A stretch of 64,000 nt of DNA from JABDQZ01 sp050049775 (GTDB lineage Bacteria > Pseudomonadota > Gammaproteobacteria > Chromatiales > Chromatiaceae): NCBI GenBank assembly GCA_050049775.1, contig JASFVP010000011.1, positions 1 through 64,000 of the forward strand. Reading direction: 5' to 3'. The translations under genes were made by a program, and so were the position numbers. Shown in pieces: positions 37,940-46,375 of this stretch (positions within the stretch are counted from its first letter, which is position 1; each line of letters opens with the position of its first letter). Under the pieces are notes generated by a model, which ran no database searches, was not told the origin of the DNA, and was given only the letters and a program-made list of their open reading frames with translations.

Positions 37940-39016
37940 ATGTTCCTGTTTGGTCGAAAATCATCTTCCATGTTGGGGCTGGATATCAGCTCAACTGCAG
38001 TCAAATTGCTGGAGCTGAGCCAGACCAGTGGTGGACGCAATGGCATGCAGTATCGGGTCGAAAGTTATGGTGTTGAGCCATTACCGGCGGATTCTGTGGT
38101 CGAAAAAAATATCGCTGACGTCGACGCTGTTGGTCAGGCGGTAAAAAACGTACTCAAGCGTTCCGGTAGCAAGGCCAAACGCGCTGCGGTTGCCGTGGCC
38201 GGTTCCGCCGTGATCACCAAAATCATCTCCATGCCTGCTTCCCTTTCTGACAAGGAAATGGACGCCCAGATCCAGTTGGAAGCGGATCAATATATTCCGT
38301 ATCCGCTGGAAGAAGTCAATCTCGATTATGAAGTGCTGGGTCCGTCCGACAAGAATGCCGAAATGGTCGATGTGCTGCTGGCAGCTTCTCGTAGTGAAAA
38401 TGTCGACGACCGTGTAGCCGCGCTGGAGCTGGCCGGACTGAAGGCGGCTATCGTGGACGTCGAAGCCTATGCAATGGAAAACGCCTGTGTCCAGCTGGCC
38501 AGTCAATGGCCGGATGGTGGCAAGGAACTGACCGTCGCCATTGCCGATGTTGGTGCCACAACCACAACACTCAATGTATTGCACGATGGCCGTATCATTT
38601 ATACACGTGAACAGAACTTCGGCGGCAAGCAGTTGACCGAGGAAATCCAGCGTCGCTACGGCTTGTCCAATGAAGAGGCCGGCATGGCCAAACGCCAGGG
38701 TGGCTTGCCGGACAATTACATTCCGGAAGTACTTGACCCGTTCAAGGAAGCTATGGTGCAGCAGGTCAGCCGTTCACTGCAGTTTTTCTATTCGGCCAGT
38801 GCTTTCAGTGAGGTCGACATGATCGTCATGGCTGGTGGCAGCTCCTCGATACCGGGCGTTGATGAACTGGTTGAACGCAAGTTGGGCGTATCGACATCGA
38901 TCGCCAACCCTTTTGCCAATATGTCAGTAGCGCCTAAGGTTAAGGCGCAAAGCCTGAGTAATGATGCCCCTGCGTTAATGATTGCGTGTGGTCTGGCATT
39001 GAGGAGTTTCGACTGA
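37940..39016 (+). CDS. pilM: Type IV pilus assembly protein PilM
   Basis: 358 residues from the ATG at 37940, preceded by AAGGGAAA; an upstream in-frame start would add 12 residues foreign to the family. The actin-like ATPase fold is evident: LGLDISSTAVKLLEL, VAVAGSAVITKII, the VDVEAYAMENA hinge and the IADVGATTTTLNVL phosphate loop. PilM is cytoplasmic and binds the N-terminal tail of PilN. Stop and pilN start overlap as TGATG. Confidence 0.96.
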   Translation: MFLFGRKSSSMLGLDISSTAVKLLELSQTSGGRNGMQYRVESYGVEPLPADSVVEKNIADVDAVGQAVKNVLKRSGSKAKRAAVAVAGSAVITKIISMPASLSDKEMDAQIQLEADQYIPYPLEEVNLDYEVLGPSDKNAEMVDVLLAASRSENVDDRVAALELAGLKAAIVDVEAYAMENACVQLASQWPDGGKELTVAIADVGATTTTLNVLHDGRIIYTREQNFGGKQLTEEIQRRYGLSNEEAGMAKRQGGLPDNYIPEVLDPFKEAMVQQVSRSLQFFYSASAFSEVDMIVMAGGSSSIPGVDELVERKLGVSTSIANPFANMSVAPKVKAQSLSNDAPALMIACGLALRSFD

Positions 39017-39576
39017 TGGCGCATATCAATCTGCTTCCATGGCGTGAAGAGTTACGCAAGAAAAAGTTACAGGATTTTCTGGTCATGCTGGTTTCCGGTG
39101 TTGTTTTGACCGGAGTCGTGATGGGTGGCTGGCATTTGCAGAATGAAGAAATCCTGCGCTATCAAAAAAGCCGTAATGATTACTTGAAGCGTGAGATTGC
39201 CTCAGTTGAGGAGAGAATCCGCGAAATCGATGAGCTTGAGAGAACCAAATCACAACTGCTTTCTAGAATGAATGTGATCCAGCAGTTACAGAGTAGCCGG
39301 CCTTTGATTGTGTGGCTGATGGACGAGATCGTAACGACTTTGCCCGAAGGAGCATTTCTTACCAAGGTTGTACAGAGTGGCAACCGCGTTGACTTTGAGG
39401 GGCGGGCGCAGTCGAATGCACGCGTCTCGTCCTATATGCGCAATATCGAAAATACCAAATGGCTTAATAGTCCAAGCCTGAAGATCATCCAGAATAAGGA
39501 TAAAACCGATACCGGCCTCAGCCACTTCCAGCTATCTGCCAGTCAGACCGTGGTTAAAGAGGGAGATGAGCAATGA
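39016..39576 (+). CDS. pilN: Type IV pilus assembly protein PilN
   Basis: 186 residues from the ATG at 39016, overlapping the pilM stop. The conserved cytoplasmic motif INLLPWRE at residues 4-11 binds PilM, the membrane helix is at about 20-40, and a coiled coil follows (about 45-85). The periplasmic domain ends near LSHFQLSASQ. PilN pairs with PilO in the inner-membrane platform of the alignment complex. Stop and pilO start overlap by 4 bp. Confidence 0.95.
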   Translation: MAHINLLPWREELRKKKLQDFLVMLVSGVVLTGVVMGGWHLQNEEILRYQKSRNDYLKREIASVEERIREIDELERTKSQLLSRMNVIQQLQSSRPLIVWLMDEIVTTLPEGAFLTKVVQSGNRVDFEGRAQSNARVSSYMRNIENTKWLNSPSLKIIQNKDKTDTGLSHFQLSASQTVVKEGDEQ

Positions 39577-40184
39577 ATCTGGAAGAGCTGAACGAACTTG
39601 ATCTGAATGACATCGGCGAGTTTCCGCTGGTTGTAAAACTGATTCTGGTCTCGATTCTCTGCATAGGCATTGGTGTAGCGGTTTATTATTACGACATTCA
39701 GGAGCAGTTTGCCAAGCAGGATAGAGCCGAGGCGGAAGAAAGAGATTTGCGTCAGGATTTTGAAATCAAACAGGCCAAGGCGGTCAATCTGGAAAAATAC
39801 AAACAGCAACTCGAGGAGATGAAGGAAACCTTTGGTGCGATGTTGAGGCAATTGCCAGACAAGACCGAAGTGGCGGACTTGCTTGTAGACGTTTCGCAGA
39901 CCGGGCTGGCGGCCGGGCTGGAGTTTGAGTTGTTCCAGCCGCAAAGCGAAGTGCCCAAAGAGTTCTATGCCGAGTTGCCGATCAGTATCAAGGTGCATGG
40001 CCAGTATCACGAATTTGGTGAATTTATTAGTGGATTGGCGGCTTTGCCGCGAATTGTCACTATCCATGATATTACCATCACTCCTTTGGGGGGCGATAGG
40101 AACAGCCCAACAGCATCACAACAGCTTCAGTTACAGGCCACGGCCAAAACCTATCGTTATCTCGACGAGGATGCCGGCCAATGA
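39573..40184 (+). CDS. pilO: Type IV pilus assembly protein PilO
   Basis: 203 residues. A short acidic cytoplasmic part (LEELNELDLNDIGEFP) precedes one membrane helix (about 22-42). A coiled coil (about 45-90) and a ferredoxin-like periplasmic domain (about 105-190, with VHGQYHEFGEFISGLAALPR) follow. PilO forms heterodimers with PilN and contacts PilP. The gene overlaps both neighbours by 4 bp, so the order pilMNOP is tightly coupled. Confidence 0.95.
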   Translation: MNLEELNELDLNDIGEFPLVVKLILVSILCIGIGVAVYYYDIQEQFAKQDRAEAEERDLRQDFEIKQAKAVNLEKYKQQLEEMKETFGAMLRQLPDKTEVADLLVDVSQTGLAAGLEFELFQPQSEVPKEFYAELPISIKVHGQYHEFGEFISGLAALPRIVTIHDITITPLGGDRNSPTASQQLQLQATAKTYRYLDEDAGQ

Positions 40185-40702
40185 AAACTCGTGTATTTGT
40201 ACCCATTTTGTTGAGTTCTCTGCTGGTTGCCTGTTCCAGTAATGACATGAGTGATCTGCGTGCTTTTGTTGAAGAGGTCAAGCAGAGGCCGCCTGGCCGT
40301 ATTGAGCCGTTACCGGAGATCAAGGAAGTCGAAACACACACGTATTTATCTGCATCGTTGCGAAACCCGTTTGCACCGGAACAGGCAGAAGAAACGCAAA
40401 GCAGCACTGTGGCTTCCAATGGCCTGATGCCGGATTTCAATCGCCGCAAGGAAGAGCTGGAAGCCTTTCCGCTGGACTCTTTGCGTATGGTAGGCACCCT
40501 TGGGCAGGGCGAGTCTACCTGGGGACTGATCAAGACCAATGATGGCACGATTTATCGGGTCAAGCCTGGAAATCACATGGGGCAAAATTACGGCAGGATT
40601 GATCGCATATTTGAAGAAAAGGTGGAGTTGACCGAAATCATCCAGGACGGTCAGGGTGGCTATATCGAGCGTCAGGCGACACTGGCTCTTGGAGAGGAAT
40701 GA
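40181..40702 (+). CDS. pilP: Type IV pilus lipoprotein PilP
   Basis: 173 residues. A lipoprotein signal with lipobox LVAC ends at about residue 18. The disordered linker contains RPPGRIEPLPEI, and the C-terminal beta-sandwich domain has LRMVGTLGQGESTWGLIK. PilP links the inner membrane PilN/PilO pair to the PilQ secretin. The start overlaps the pilO stop as ATGA, and pilQ starts 16 bp downstream. Confidence 0.95.
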   Translation: MKTRVFVPILLSSLLVACSSNDMSDLRAFVEEVKQRPPGRIEPLPEIKEVETHTYLSASLRNPFAPEQAEETQSSTVASNGLMPDFNRRKEELEAFPLDSLRMVGTLGQGESTWGLIKTNDGTIYRVKPGNHMGQNYGRIDRIFEEKVELTEIIQDGQGGYIERQATLALGEE

Positions 40703-40718
40703 AACCGAGGACTATAGA

Positions 40719-42854
40719 ATGACTAGAGTAAATTTTTCCGCGTCAGGGCTTTCACGGAAACTTTTCGCCATATTGGCGATTGTCCTGATTCTGCCTCTTC
40801 AAGCGATAGCCAATACCTTGCAAGACATCAGTTATTCTGCCTTGCCAGGCAACAGTGTGCAGGTTGTGCTTACGCTACAGGACCCGATTGAAATGCCGGC
40901 CAGTTTTTCAACGGATAATCCGGCGCGTATCGCGATTGATCTTGAGAATACAGAAAGTGCATTGCAGAAGAAAACCCAGACTATCGGCGTCGGTATGGCG
41001 CGCTCGGTGACTGCGATCCAGGCCGGTAACAAGACCCGTGTTGTGTTAAATCTGGTTTCTGCCGTAAAACATGAAATCAAAACCGATGACAATCGAATTG
41101 TCGTCAATATCGGTGGTGGTGCCGGTGCCGGTGCCGCTACGGTTAATACACAGCAGACTGCAGAGGCTTCTTTGATGACGGATAGCAGCAGCAATATCGC
41201 TGCCATTGATTTTCGTCGAGGTGACGATGGTAAGGGTGAGGTTATTGTCAAACTGTCGGATCCGAATGCTGTGGTGGATATGCGTTCGGAAGGTGGTAAT
41301 CTGGTGCTTGAAGTGATTGAAACCAGATTGCCGGAAGAGCTGGCGCGCAAGCTGGATGTGTCTGATTTTGCCACGCCAGTGCAAAGCATTGAAACCCGCT
41401 CAAGTGGTAACAATGTGCGTATCGAAATAGTCGCGATTGGTGACTATGATCATCTTGCTTATCAGCTGGACGATTCCTATGTGCTCGAAGTGCGGCCGTT
41501 GACTCGCCAGGAACTGGAAAAACTTCAGCAGGAGAGGCGCGTATTTAGTGGTGAGCGATTATCGCTGAATTTCCAGGACATTGAGGTACGCTCGGTATTG
41601 CAATTGTTGGCCGATTTTACTGAGTTAAATATGGTAGTCAGTGATTCAGTGAGTGGAAATCTGACGCTGAGACTCAAAAACGTTCCCTGGGACCAGGCGC
41701 TAGATATCATCCTCAAAACCAAAGGTCTATCCATGCGCAAGAATGAAAACGTTGTTCTCATCGCGCCGACCCAGGAAATCACAAAATGGGAAAAGGATGA
41801 ACTCGAATCGCAAAAACAGATTGAGGAGCTAGCCCCGCTACGTATGGAAATCGTGCGCATCAACTATTCGAATGCCGAAGATGTTGCGCAGTTGTTACGA
41901 TCCAGTGGAGTAGATACGGGTACCGTAAGCAGTACGTCCCGTGATCCGGTATCGGCGAGTTCTTCAAGCGCATCGACTGTTAATTTATTGTCATCCAGGG
42001 GTGAGATCACGGTAGATACCAGAACCAACAGCTTGTTGATTATGGAAACAGCGGAACGTCTGGCCAATATCCGTGAACTGATCGCTCAGCTGGATGTGCC
42101 GGTTCCACAGGTGATGATTGAATCGCGCATTGTGGTTGCCAATAATGATTATGCCAAGGATATTGGTGCCAGATTGGGGGCCAGCCTTGATGAGCCTTTC
42201 AAGGAAGGCATCCTGGGCAATTCCACACTGGATGTTAGTGGCGCCCTTGCCGGTGACTTACTTGTGAACTTGCCACAGACTTTGGCACAAGGCAGTGGTG
42301 GTGCGATTGACCTTGTGCTGGCGCGTGTTGGTTCACATGTTTTGTCACTGGAATTGACCGCAATGCAGCAGGAAGGTAAGGGAGAGATCATTTCCAGTCC
42401 GCGCCTAATTACCGCTGACCAGAGCCGGGCGACCATCAAGCAGGGTGTGGAGATTCCCTATCAAGAGGCTTCCTCAAGTGGTGCAACTACGGTGTCTTTC
42501 AAGGAGGCTGTATTGCAACTGGATGTGACCCCACACATTACGCCAGATGATCGTGTGAAAATGGATCTTGTGATTTCCAAGGATAGCCCGGACTTTTCTC
42601 GAGCTGTATTAAATGTTCCACCGGTGGATACGCGTGAAATCCAGACCACGGTGCTGGTTGATAATGGTGAGACCGTTGTGTTGGGTGGTGTGTTTGAACG
42701 CACCAAAACAAACAATACTAATCGAGTGCCGTTTTTCGGTGATCTGCCTTACGTCGGCTTCATGTTCAAACAAGAACAGGTCAATGACGAAAACAGCGAG
42801 CTATTGATCTTCGTAACCCCCAAGATTCTCAAGGAAACTCTGACGCTTAACTAG
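40719..42854 (+). CDS. pilQ: Type IV pilus secretin PilQ
   Basis: 711 residues from the ATG at 40719, where a clean signal peptide begins; an upstream in-frame start inside pilP would disturb it. Two AMIN domains (about 30-140 and 160-270) bind peptidoglycan. A secretin N0 domain with LSLNFQDIEVRSVLQLLADFT, an N1 domain (NYSNAEDVAQLL) and the C-terminal secretin barrel with the VPFFGDLPYVGFMFK motif follow. PilQ makes the outer membrane pore for the pilus fibre. A terminator follows directly. Confidence 0.96.
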   Translation: MTRVNFSASGLSRKLFAILAIVLILPLQAIANTLQDISYSALPGNSVQVVLTLQDPIEMPASFSTDNPARIAIDLENTESALQKKTQTIGVGMARSVTAIQAGNKTRVVLNLVSAVKHEIKTDDNRIVVNIGGGAGAGAATVNTQQTAEASLMTDSSSNIAAIDFRRGDDGKGEVIVKLSDPNAVVDMRSEGGNLVLEVIETRLPEELARKLDVSDFATPVQSIETRSSGNNVRIEIVAIGDYDHLAYQLDDSYVLEVRPLTRQELEKLQQERRVFSGERLSLNFQDIEVRSVLQLLADFTELNMVVSDSVSGNLTLRLKNVPWDQALDIILKTKGLSMRKNENVVLIAPTQEITKWEKDELESQKQIEELAPLRMEIVRINYSNAEDVAQLLRSSGVDTGTVSSTSRDPVSASSSSASTVNLLSSRGEITVDTRTNSLLIMETAERLANIRELIAQLDVPVPQVMIESRIVVANNDYAKDIGARLGASLDEPFKEGILGNSTLDVSGALAGDLLVNLPQTLAQGSGGAIDLVLARVGSHVLSLELTAMQQEGKGEIISSPRLITADQSRATIKQGVEIPYQEASSSGATTVSFKEAVLQLDVTPHITPDDRVKMDLVISKDSPDFSRAVLNVPPVDTREIQTTVLVDNGETVVLGGVFERTKTNNTNRVPFFGDLPYVGFMFKQEQVNDENSELLIFVTPKILKETLTLN

Positions 42855-42878
42855 TATAACGATAAAGAAATTAATTAA

Positions 42879-42913
42879 GCCGGTTACGGGAATACCCGTA
42901 GCCGGTTTTTTTT
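42879..42913 (+). terminator. Intrinsic terminator after pilQ
   Basis: CCGGTTACGGG and CCCGTAGCCGG pair with one G-U wobble around an AATA loop, followed by eight T. It separates pilMNOPQ from aroK, though aroK starts only 22 bp after the T-run and may rely on readthrough or a promoter overlapping the terminator. Confidence 0.88.
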
Positions 42914-42934
42914 GTCTGTCGTATCATTGCGGAC

Positions 42935-43453
42935 ATGAAACGTCCAACTAAAGTATTTCTTATCGGCCCCATGGGGGCCGGGAAAAGCACAATCGGAAAA
43001 CAACTTGCCTCGACACTGGGCCTGAATTTTATCGACAGCGACAACGTGATTCGCGAGCGCACCGGCGTTGATATTGCGACCATTTTTGAATACGAGGGTG
43101 AAGCGGGTTTTCGCAAGCGCGAATCTAAAGTGATAGAAGAGCTCACCCAGGAAGATAATATCGTTCTGGCTACCGGTGGTGGCGCTGTGACCATTCCGGA
43201 AACGGCTAACTTTCTCGCCTCGCGCGGTTTTGTGGTGTATCTGCATTGTTCGCCGGATCAGCAGTACGAAAGAACCATTCATGACAAGGCGCGTCCTCTG
43301 ATTCAGACGGATGATCCCAGGGCCACCCTGGAGCAACTCATGGAGGTGCGCGAGCCCCTGTACCGGGAAGTGGCCGACCTGGTGGTGACGACAGAAAAAA
43401 GAAGCGCTGCCAGTGTCACCAAAGAAATCGTGCAATATTTTGACGAGAACTGA
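42935..43453 (+). CDS. aroK: Shikimate kinase
   Basis: 172 residues. The P-loop GPMGAGKS is at residues 11-18, the shikimate-binding DSD and GGG segments (IDSDNVI and ATGGGAV) are present, and the lid has RPLIQTDDPR. It phosphorylates the 3-hydroxyl of shikimate with ATP. aroB starts 3 bp after the stop. The unit aroK-aroB-damX downstream of pilQ is conserved in many Gammaproteobacteria. Confidence 0.96.
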   Translation: MKRPTKVFLIGPMGAGKSTIGKQLASTLGLNFIDSDNVIRERTGVDIATIFEYEGEAGFRKRESKVIEELTQEDNIVLATGGGAVTIPETANFLASRGFVVYLHCSPDQQYERTIHDKARPLIQTDDPRATLEQLMEVREPLYREVADLVVTTEKRSAASVTKEIVQYFDEN

Positions 43454-43456
43454 TGC

Positions 43457-44545
43457 ATGTTGGAGACAGCGCGCAAACTACTGGTAGACCTGGGTGATCG
43501 TTCTTATCCGATTTATATCGGTGAAAATCTGCTTGGTGACGGGGAAATTTATCACCGCCACATCAAGTCAAAACAGGTATTGATCGTCAGCAACACGACT
43601 GTGGCACCGTTGTATCTTGAGACGGTGCAAAATGCACTCTCGGGTTGCAGGGTCGAAGCCGTCATTCTGCCAGATGGTGAGCAATACAAAACCATTGAGA
43701 CGCTTGACCAGATTTTTTCTACCTTATTGCAGAAACATTTTGACCGCGGCTGTACCTTGATCGCCCTTGGTGGTGGTGTGGTCGGTGACATGACCGGCTT
43801 TGCTGCGGCCTGTTATCAACGCGGTGTGGACTTTATCCAGATTCCGACCACCTTGCTGGCACAGGTCGATTCCTCCGTAGGTGGCAAGACCGGCGTTAAT
43901 CACCCGCTTGGTAAAAATATGATCGGGGCGTTTCATCAGCCCAGATGCGTCATCGCCGATACCGCCACGCTCACTACGCTGGACGACCGGCAATTGTCTG
44001 CAGGCCTGGCGGAAGTCATCAAATACGGTTTGATCAATGACGCCGAGTTTTTCAGCTGGCTCGAGAACAACATCGAGTTGTTGTGTGCGCGTGACATGCA
44101 GGTACTGGCCTATGCCATCGAGCGCTCCTGTCAGGACAAGGCCGACGTGGTTGCTGCCGATGAAAAAGAGGCCGGCCAACGCGCGCTGTTGAATCTGGGC
44201 CATACTTTCGGTCATGCGATCGAGACCGGTATGGGTTATGGTGAATGGCTGCATGGTGAAGCAATAGGCGCCGGCATGTGCATGGCAGCACGTATGTCGC
44301 AACGCCTCGGTTGGTTGCAACCGGCAGATGTGCAGCGTATCGAAGCACTGATCAGCAAAGCCGGCCTGCCAATCAGGCCGCCGGCAGAGATCGACAGTCA
44401 GCGTTTTCTCGAACTCATGGCGGTGGATAAAAAAGTGATGGACGGGCGTTTGCGTCTGGTGTTAATGAAAGGAATAGGGCAATCTCTGGTAACCGGCGAT
44501 TTTGATCCCGCCGTATTGCAAGAAACACTCGATGACTACAACTGA
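43457..44545 (+). CDS. aroB: 3-dehydroquinate synthase
   Basis: 362 residues. The NAD-binding region GGGVVGDMTGFAA and the motif QIPTTLLAQVDSSVGGKTGVNHP are clear, and the zinc ligands lie in LAEVIKYG (glutamate), LNLGHTFGHAIE and WLHGEAI (histidines). It closes the seven-carbon precursor DAHP into dehydroquinate, the second step of the shikimate pathway. Its last codons overlap the start of damX by 14 bp. Confidence 0.96.
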   Translation: MLETARKLLVDLGDRSYPIYIGENLLGDGEIYHRHIKSKQVLIVSNTTVAPLYLETVQNALSGCRVEAVILPDGEQYKTIETLDQIFSTLLQKHFDRGCTLIALGGGVVGDMTGFAAACYQRGVDFIQIPTTLLAQVDSSVGGKTGVNHPLGKNMIGAFHQPRCVIADTATLTTLDDRQLSAGLAEVIKYGLINDAEFFSWLENNIELLCARDMQVLAYAIERSCQDKADVVAADEKEAGQRALLNLGHTFGHAIETGMGYGEWLHGEAIGAGMCMAARMSQRLGWLQPADVQRIEALISKAGLPIRPPAEIDSQRFLELMAVDKKVMDGRLRLVLMKGIGQSLVTGDFDPAVLQETLDDYN

Positions 44546-46196
44546 ACAGGACAGTCTCAACAGCAAAGCGAAGTCAGACTATTTTCTGACAGCCGATCTC
44601 AGTCAACGGCTCGATTTAATCCGCCACCTGCTGGCCAATACCGGGCTGATCCCGTTTGTGCAGGCCCGGGAAGGTTCCGGCAAAACGCGGCTGGCGCGGC
44701 ATCTTGCCGACATCATGGCGGATCAGCATACCGTGAGTCTGATCAGTGGCGTGCCGTTGGCGGGTATCAATGAGCTGCGCCGCGCCCTGGCGGAGATATC
44801 CGGGCTGGACAGCCACAGTGAACTTTCCGATGCCCTGCTCGAAGAGCAGTTTTGCAAGCTGGCCGAGCGCAACAAAACCCTGTTGTTGCTGCTGGATGAT
44901 GCCGACCAGCTGGCGGCCGACAGCCTGTCGTGGATAACCGATTTTTTCAGCACCCAGGCCATTGCCTGCAACACCAAGGTGGTTGTGTTCTCGGCGGTGG
45001 ATGTGCTGGCGCTGCCGTTGTCACCCGTGGCCCTGGCGTCTTTGAAAGATACCATTCAAGTGCTGGATATTCCGCCGTTTACGAAAGAGCAGACACGGGA
45101 TTTCGTCGATTATGTCCAGGCAGACAATATGCAGGCGGAAGTCAGCAACGCCCAAATTGAACAACTCTACCGGGATTCGGGCGGCAACCCCGGCCAGGTG
45201 CTCTGGCAGATACAGTTTGCCAGCTTCATGACTCATGAAACCGGAGCTGATGCACCAGCGAAAGAAAGCTGGTTGAAACCGTTCTTACTGGCCTCGATTC
45301 TGGGCTTCCTGCTGCTGGCTGGCGCCATTTTCTATTATCAGGACGAGATCAATAATTTCATCAGCCAGGACGATGCGCAGGCGAGTGATACGGCGGATTT
45401 GCAAACCCTGGTGATTCCACCGCGGGAACAGGCGCCTGAGCTGCGGCTCGATGCGATGCCGGCAGAAGAACTCGACACGGTGGCCTCGGTTGCCGAGAGC
45501 GAGGAAATCATCACGCCGCAGATTGGTTCCGGCAGTGAGCAGTTGCCGTTATCAATGGAGCTGGCCAATCATGATCCGCGCAAGTTTGACAAACCGGCAT
45601 TCAGTTCTGCTGATGCCGTCGAACCGGTATCTCCGGAACTCGCGGCTGAGACTGCAGTAGCTGCTCCAGCAGAAACAACTGCAGCACTGACCACTCCAGA
45701 ACCCGCGGCAGTTGAAGAGAAGGTCACTGAGGCAACGGACCAGCCAACGCCGAAGGCGGCTGCAGAAGTCACTGCTAGTCAGGCAGAACCTGAAACACCG
45801 AAGCTGAAAGTCCGTTCCACGGCCGATATGACGCCGTCCGGGCCAAATGATGTGGTCGTCAGCACCAGTGATGTGGTTGCAGCAGCAGTGCCGGACGGCT
45901 ACAAATCAACAGAATGGCTGCTGGACCAGCCGGACAGTCATTTCAGCCTGCAGTTGCTGGCCGTTAGCCGCGAGGCCGGCATTCGCGAATTTGTAAAACG
46001 CCACAATCTCAGGGGTGACCTGGTTATGCTCAGATATCGCCGCAATGGCGCGGTGCTTTTTGCCCTGTTGTACGGTAATTACCCGAGTCGTGAGACAGCC
46101 CTGGCGGCTGTGCCAGGATTGCCCAAGTCATTGAAAAACATCAAGCCCTGGCCCAGGAGTGTGGCCTCAGTGCGCGATTTGCTGCAAGCAAAATAA
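44532..46196 (+). CDS. damX: DamX-like AAA + SPOR domain protein
   Basis: 554 residues from the ATG at 44532, overlapping the aroB stop. An N-terminal AAA-type ATPase with P-loop EGSGKT (about residues 48-53) and LLLLLDDADQL as Walker B is followed by a single membrane helix (about 249-268). A long Ala/Glu/Pro/Thr-rich linker (about 280-455) comes next, then a SPOR domain (about 465-545). SPOR binds denuded septal peptidoglycan, so a cell-division role is likely. The first glycine of the P-loop consensus is replaced (AREGSGKT), so ATPase activity should be tested before it is assumed. Confidence 0.88.
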   Translation: MTTTEQDSLNSKAKSDYFLTADLSQRLDLIRHLLANTGLIPFVQAREGSGKTRLARHLADIMADQHTVSLISGVPLAGINELRRALAEISGLDSHSELSDALLEEQFCKLAERNKTLLLLLDDADQLAADSLSWITDFFSTQAIACNTKVVVFSAVDVLALPLSPVALASLKDTIQVLDIPPFTKEQTRDFVDYVQADNMQAEVSNAQIEQLYRDSGGNPGQVLWQIQFASFMTHETGADAPAKESWLKPFLLASILGFLLLAGAIFYYQDEINNFISQDDAQASDTADLQTLVIPPREQAPELRLDAMPAEELDTVASVAESEEIITPQIGSGSEQLPLSMELANHDPRKFDKPAFSSADAVEPVSPELAAETAVAAPAETTAALTTPEPAAVEEKVTEATDQPTPKAAAEVTASQAEPETPKLKVRSTADMTPSGPNDVVVSTSDVVAAAVPDGYKSTEWLLDQPDSHFSLQLLAVSREAGIREFVKRHNLRGDLVMLRYRRNGAVLFALLYGNYPSRETALAAVPGLPKSLKNIKPWPRSVASVRDLLQAK

Positions 46197-46293
46197 AGCC
46201 CGGGTCTGGTGCAAAAAGCGCTTCTCCGTTATCCTAAGCGGTTCTGTCCGAACGCAGTTTGCCGATCGGCGGCTGTCGCCAGGTAAAAACTCG

Positions 46294-46312
46294 GGCGTTA
46301 CCGGTTAACGCC
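46294..46312. repeat. Inverted repeat in the gltB leader
   Basis: GGCGTTA and TAACGCC with a 5-nt spacer, 63 bp ahead of gltB. No T-run follows, so it is not a terminator. It may be an operator or leader hairpin for gltBD. Confidence 0.4.
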
Positions 46313-46375
46313 ATATCCTTAACTTTTGATTTTTTCGTCATTGGCTATCAGTATCCATTGACGTGAAGAGTATGC

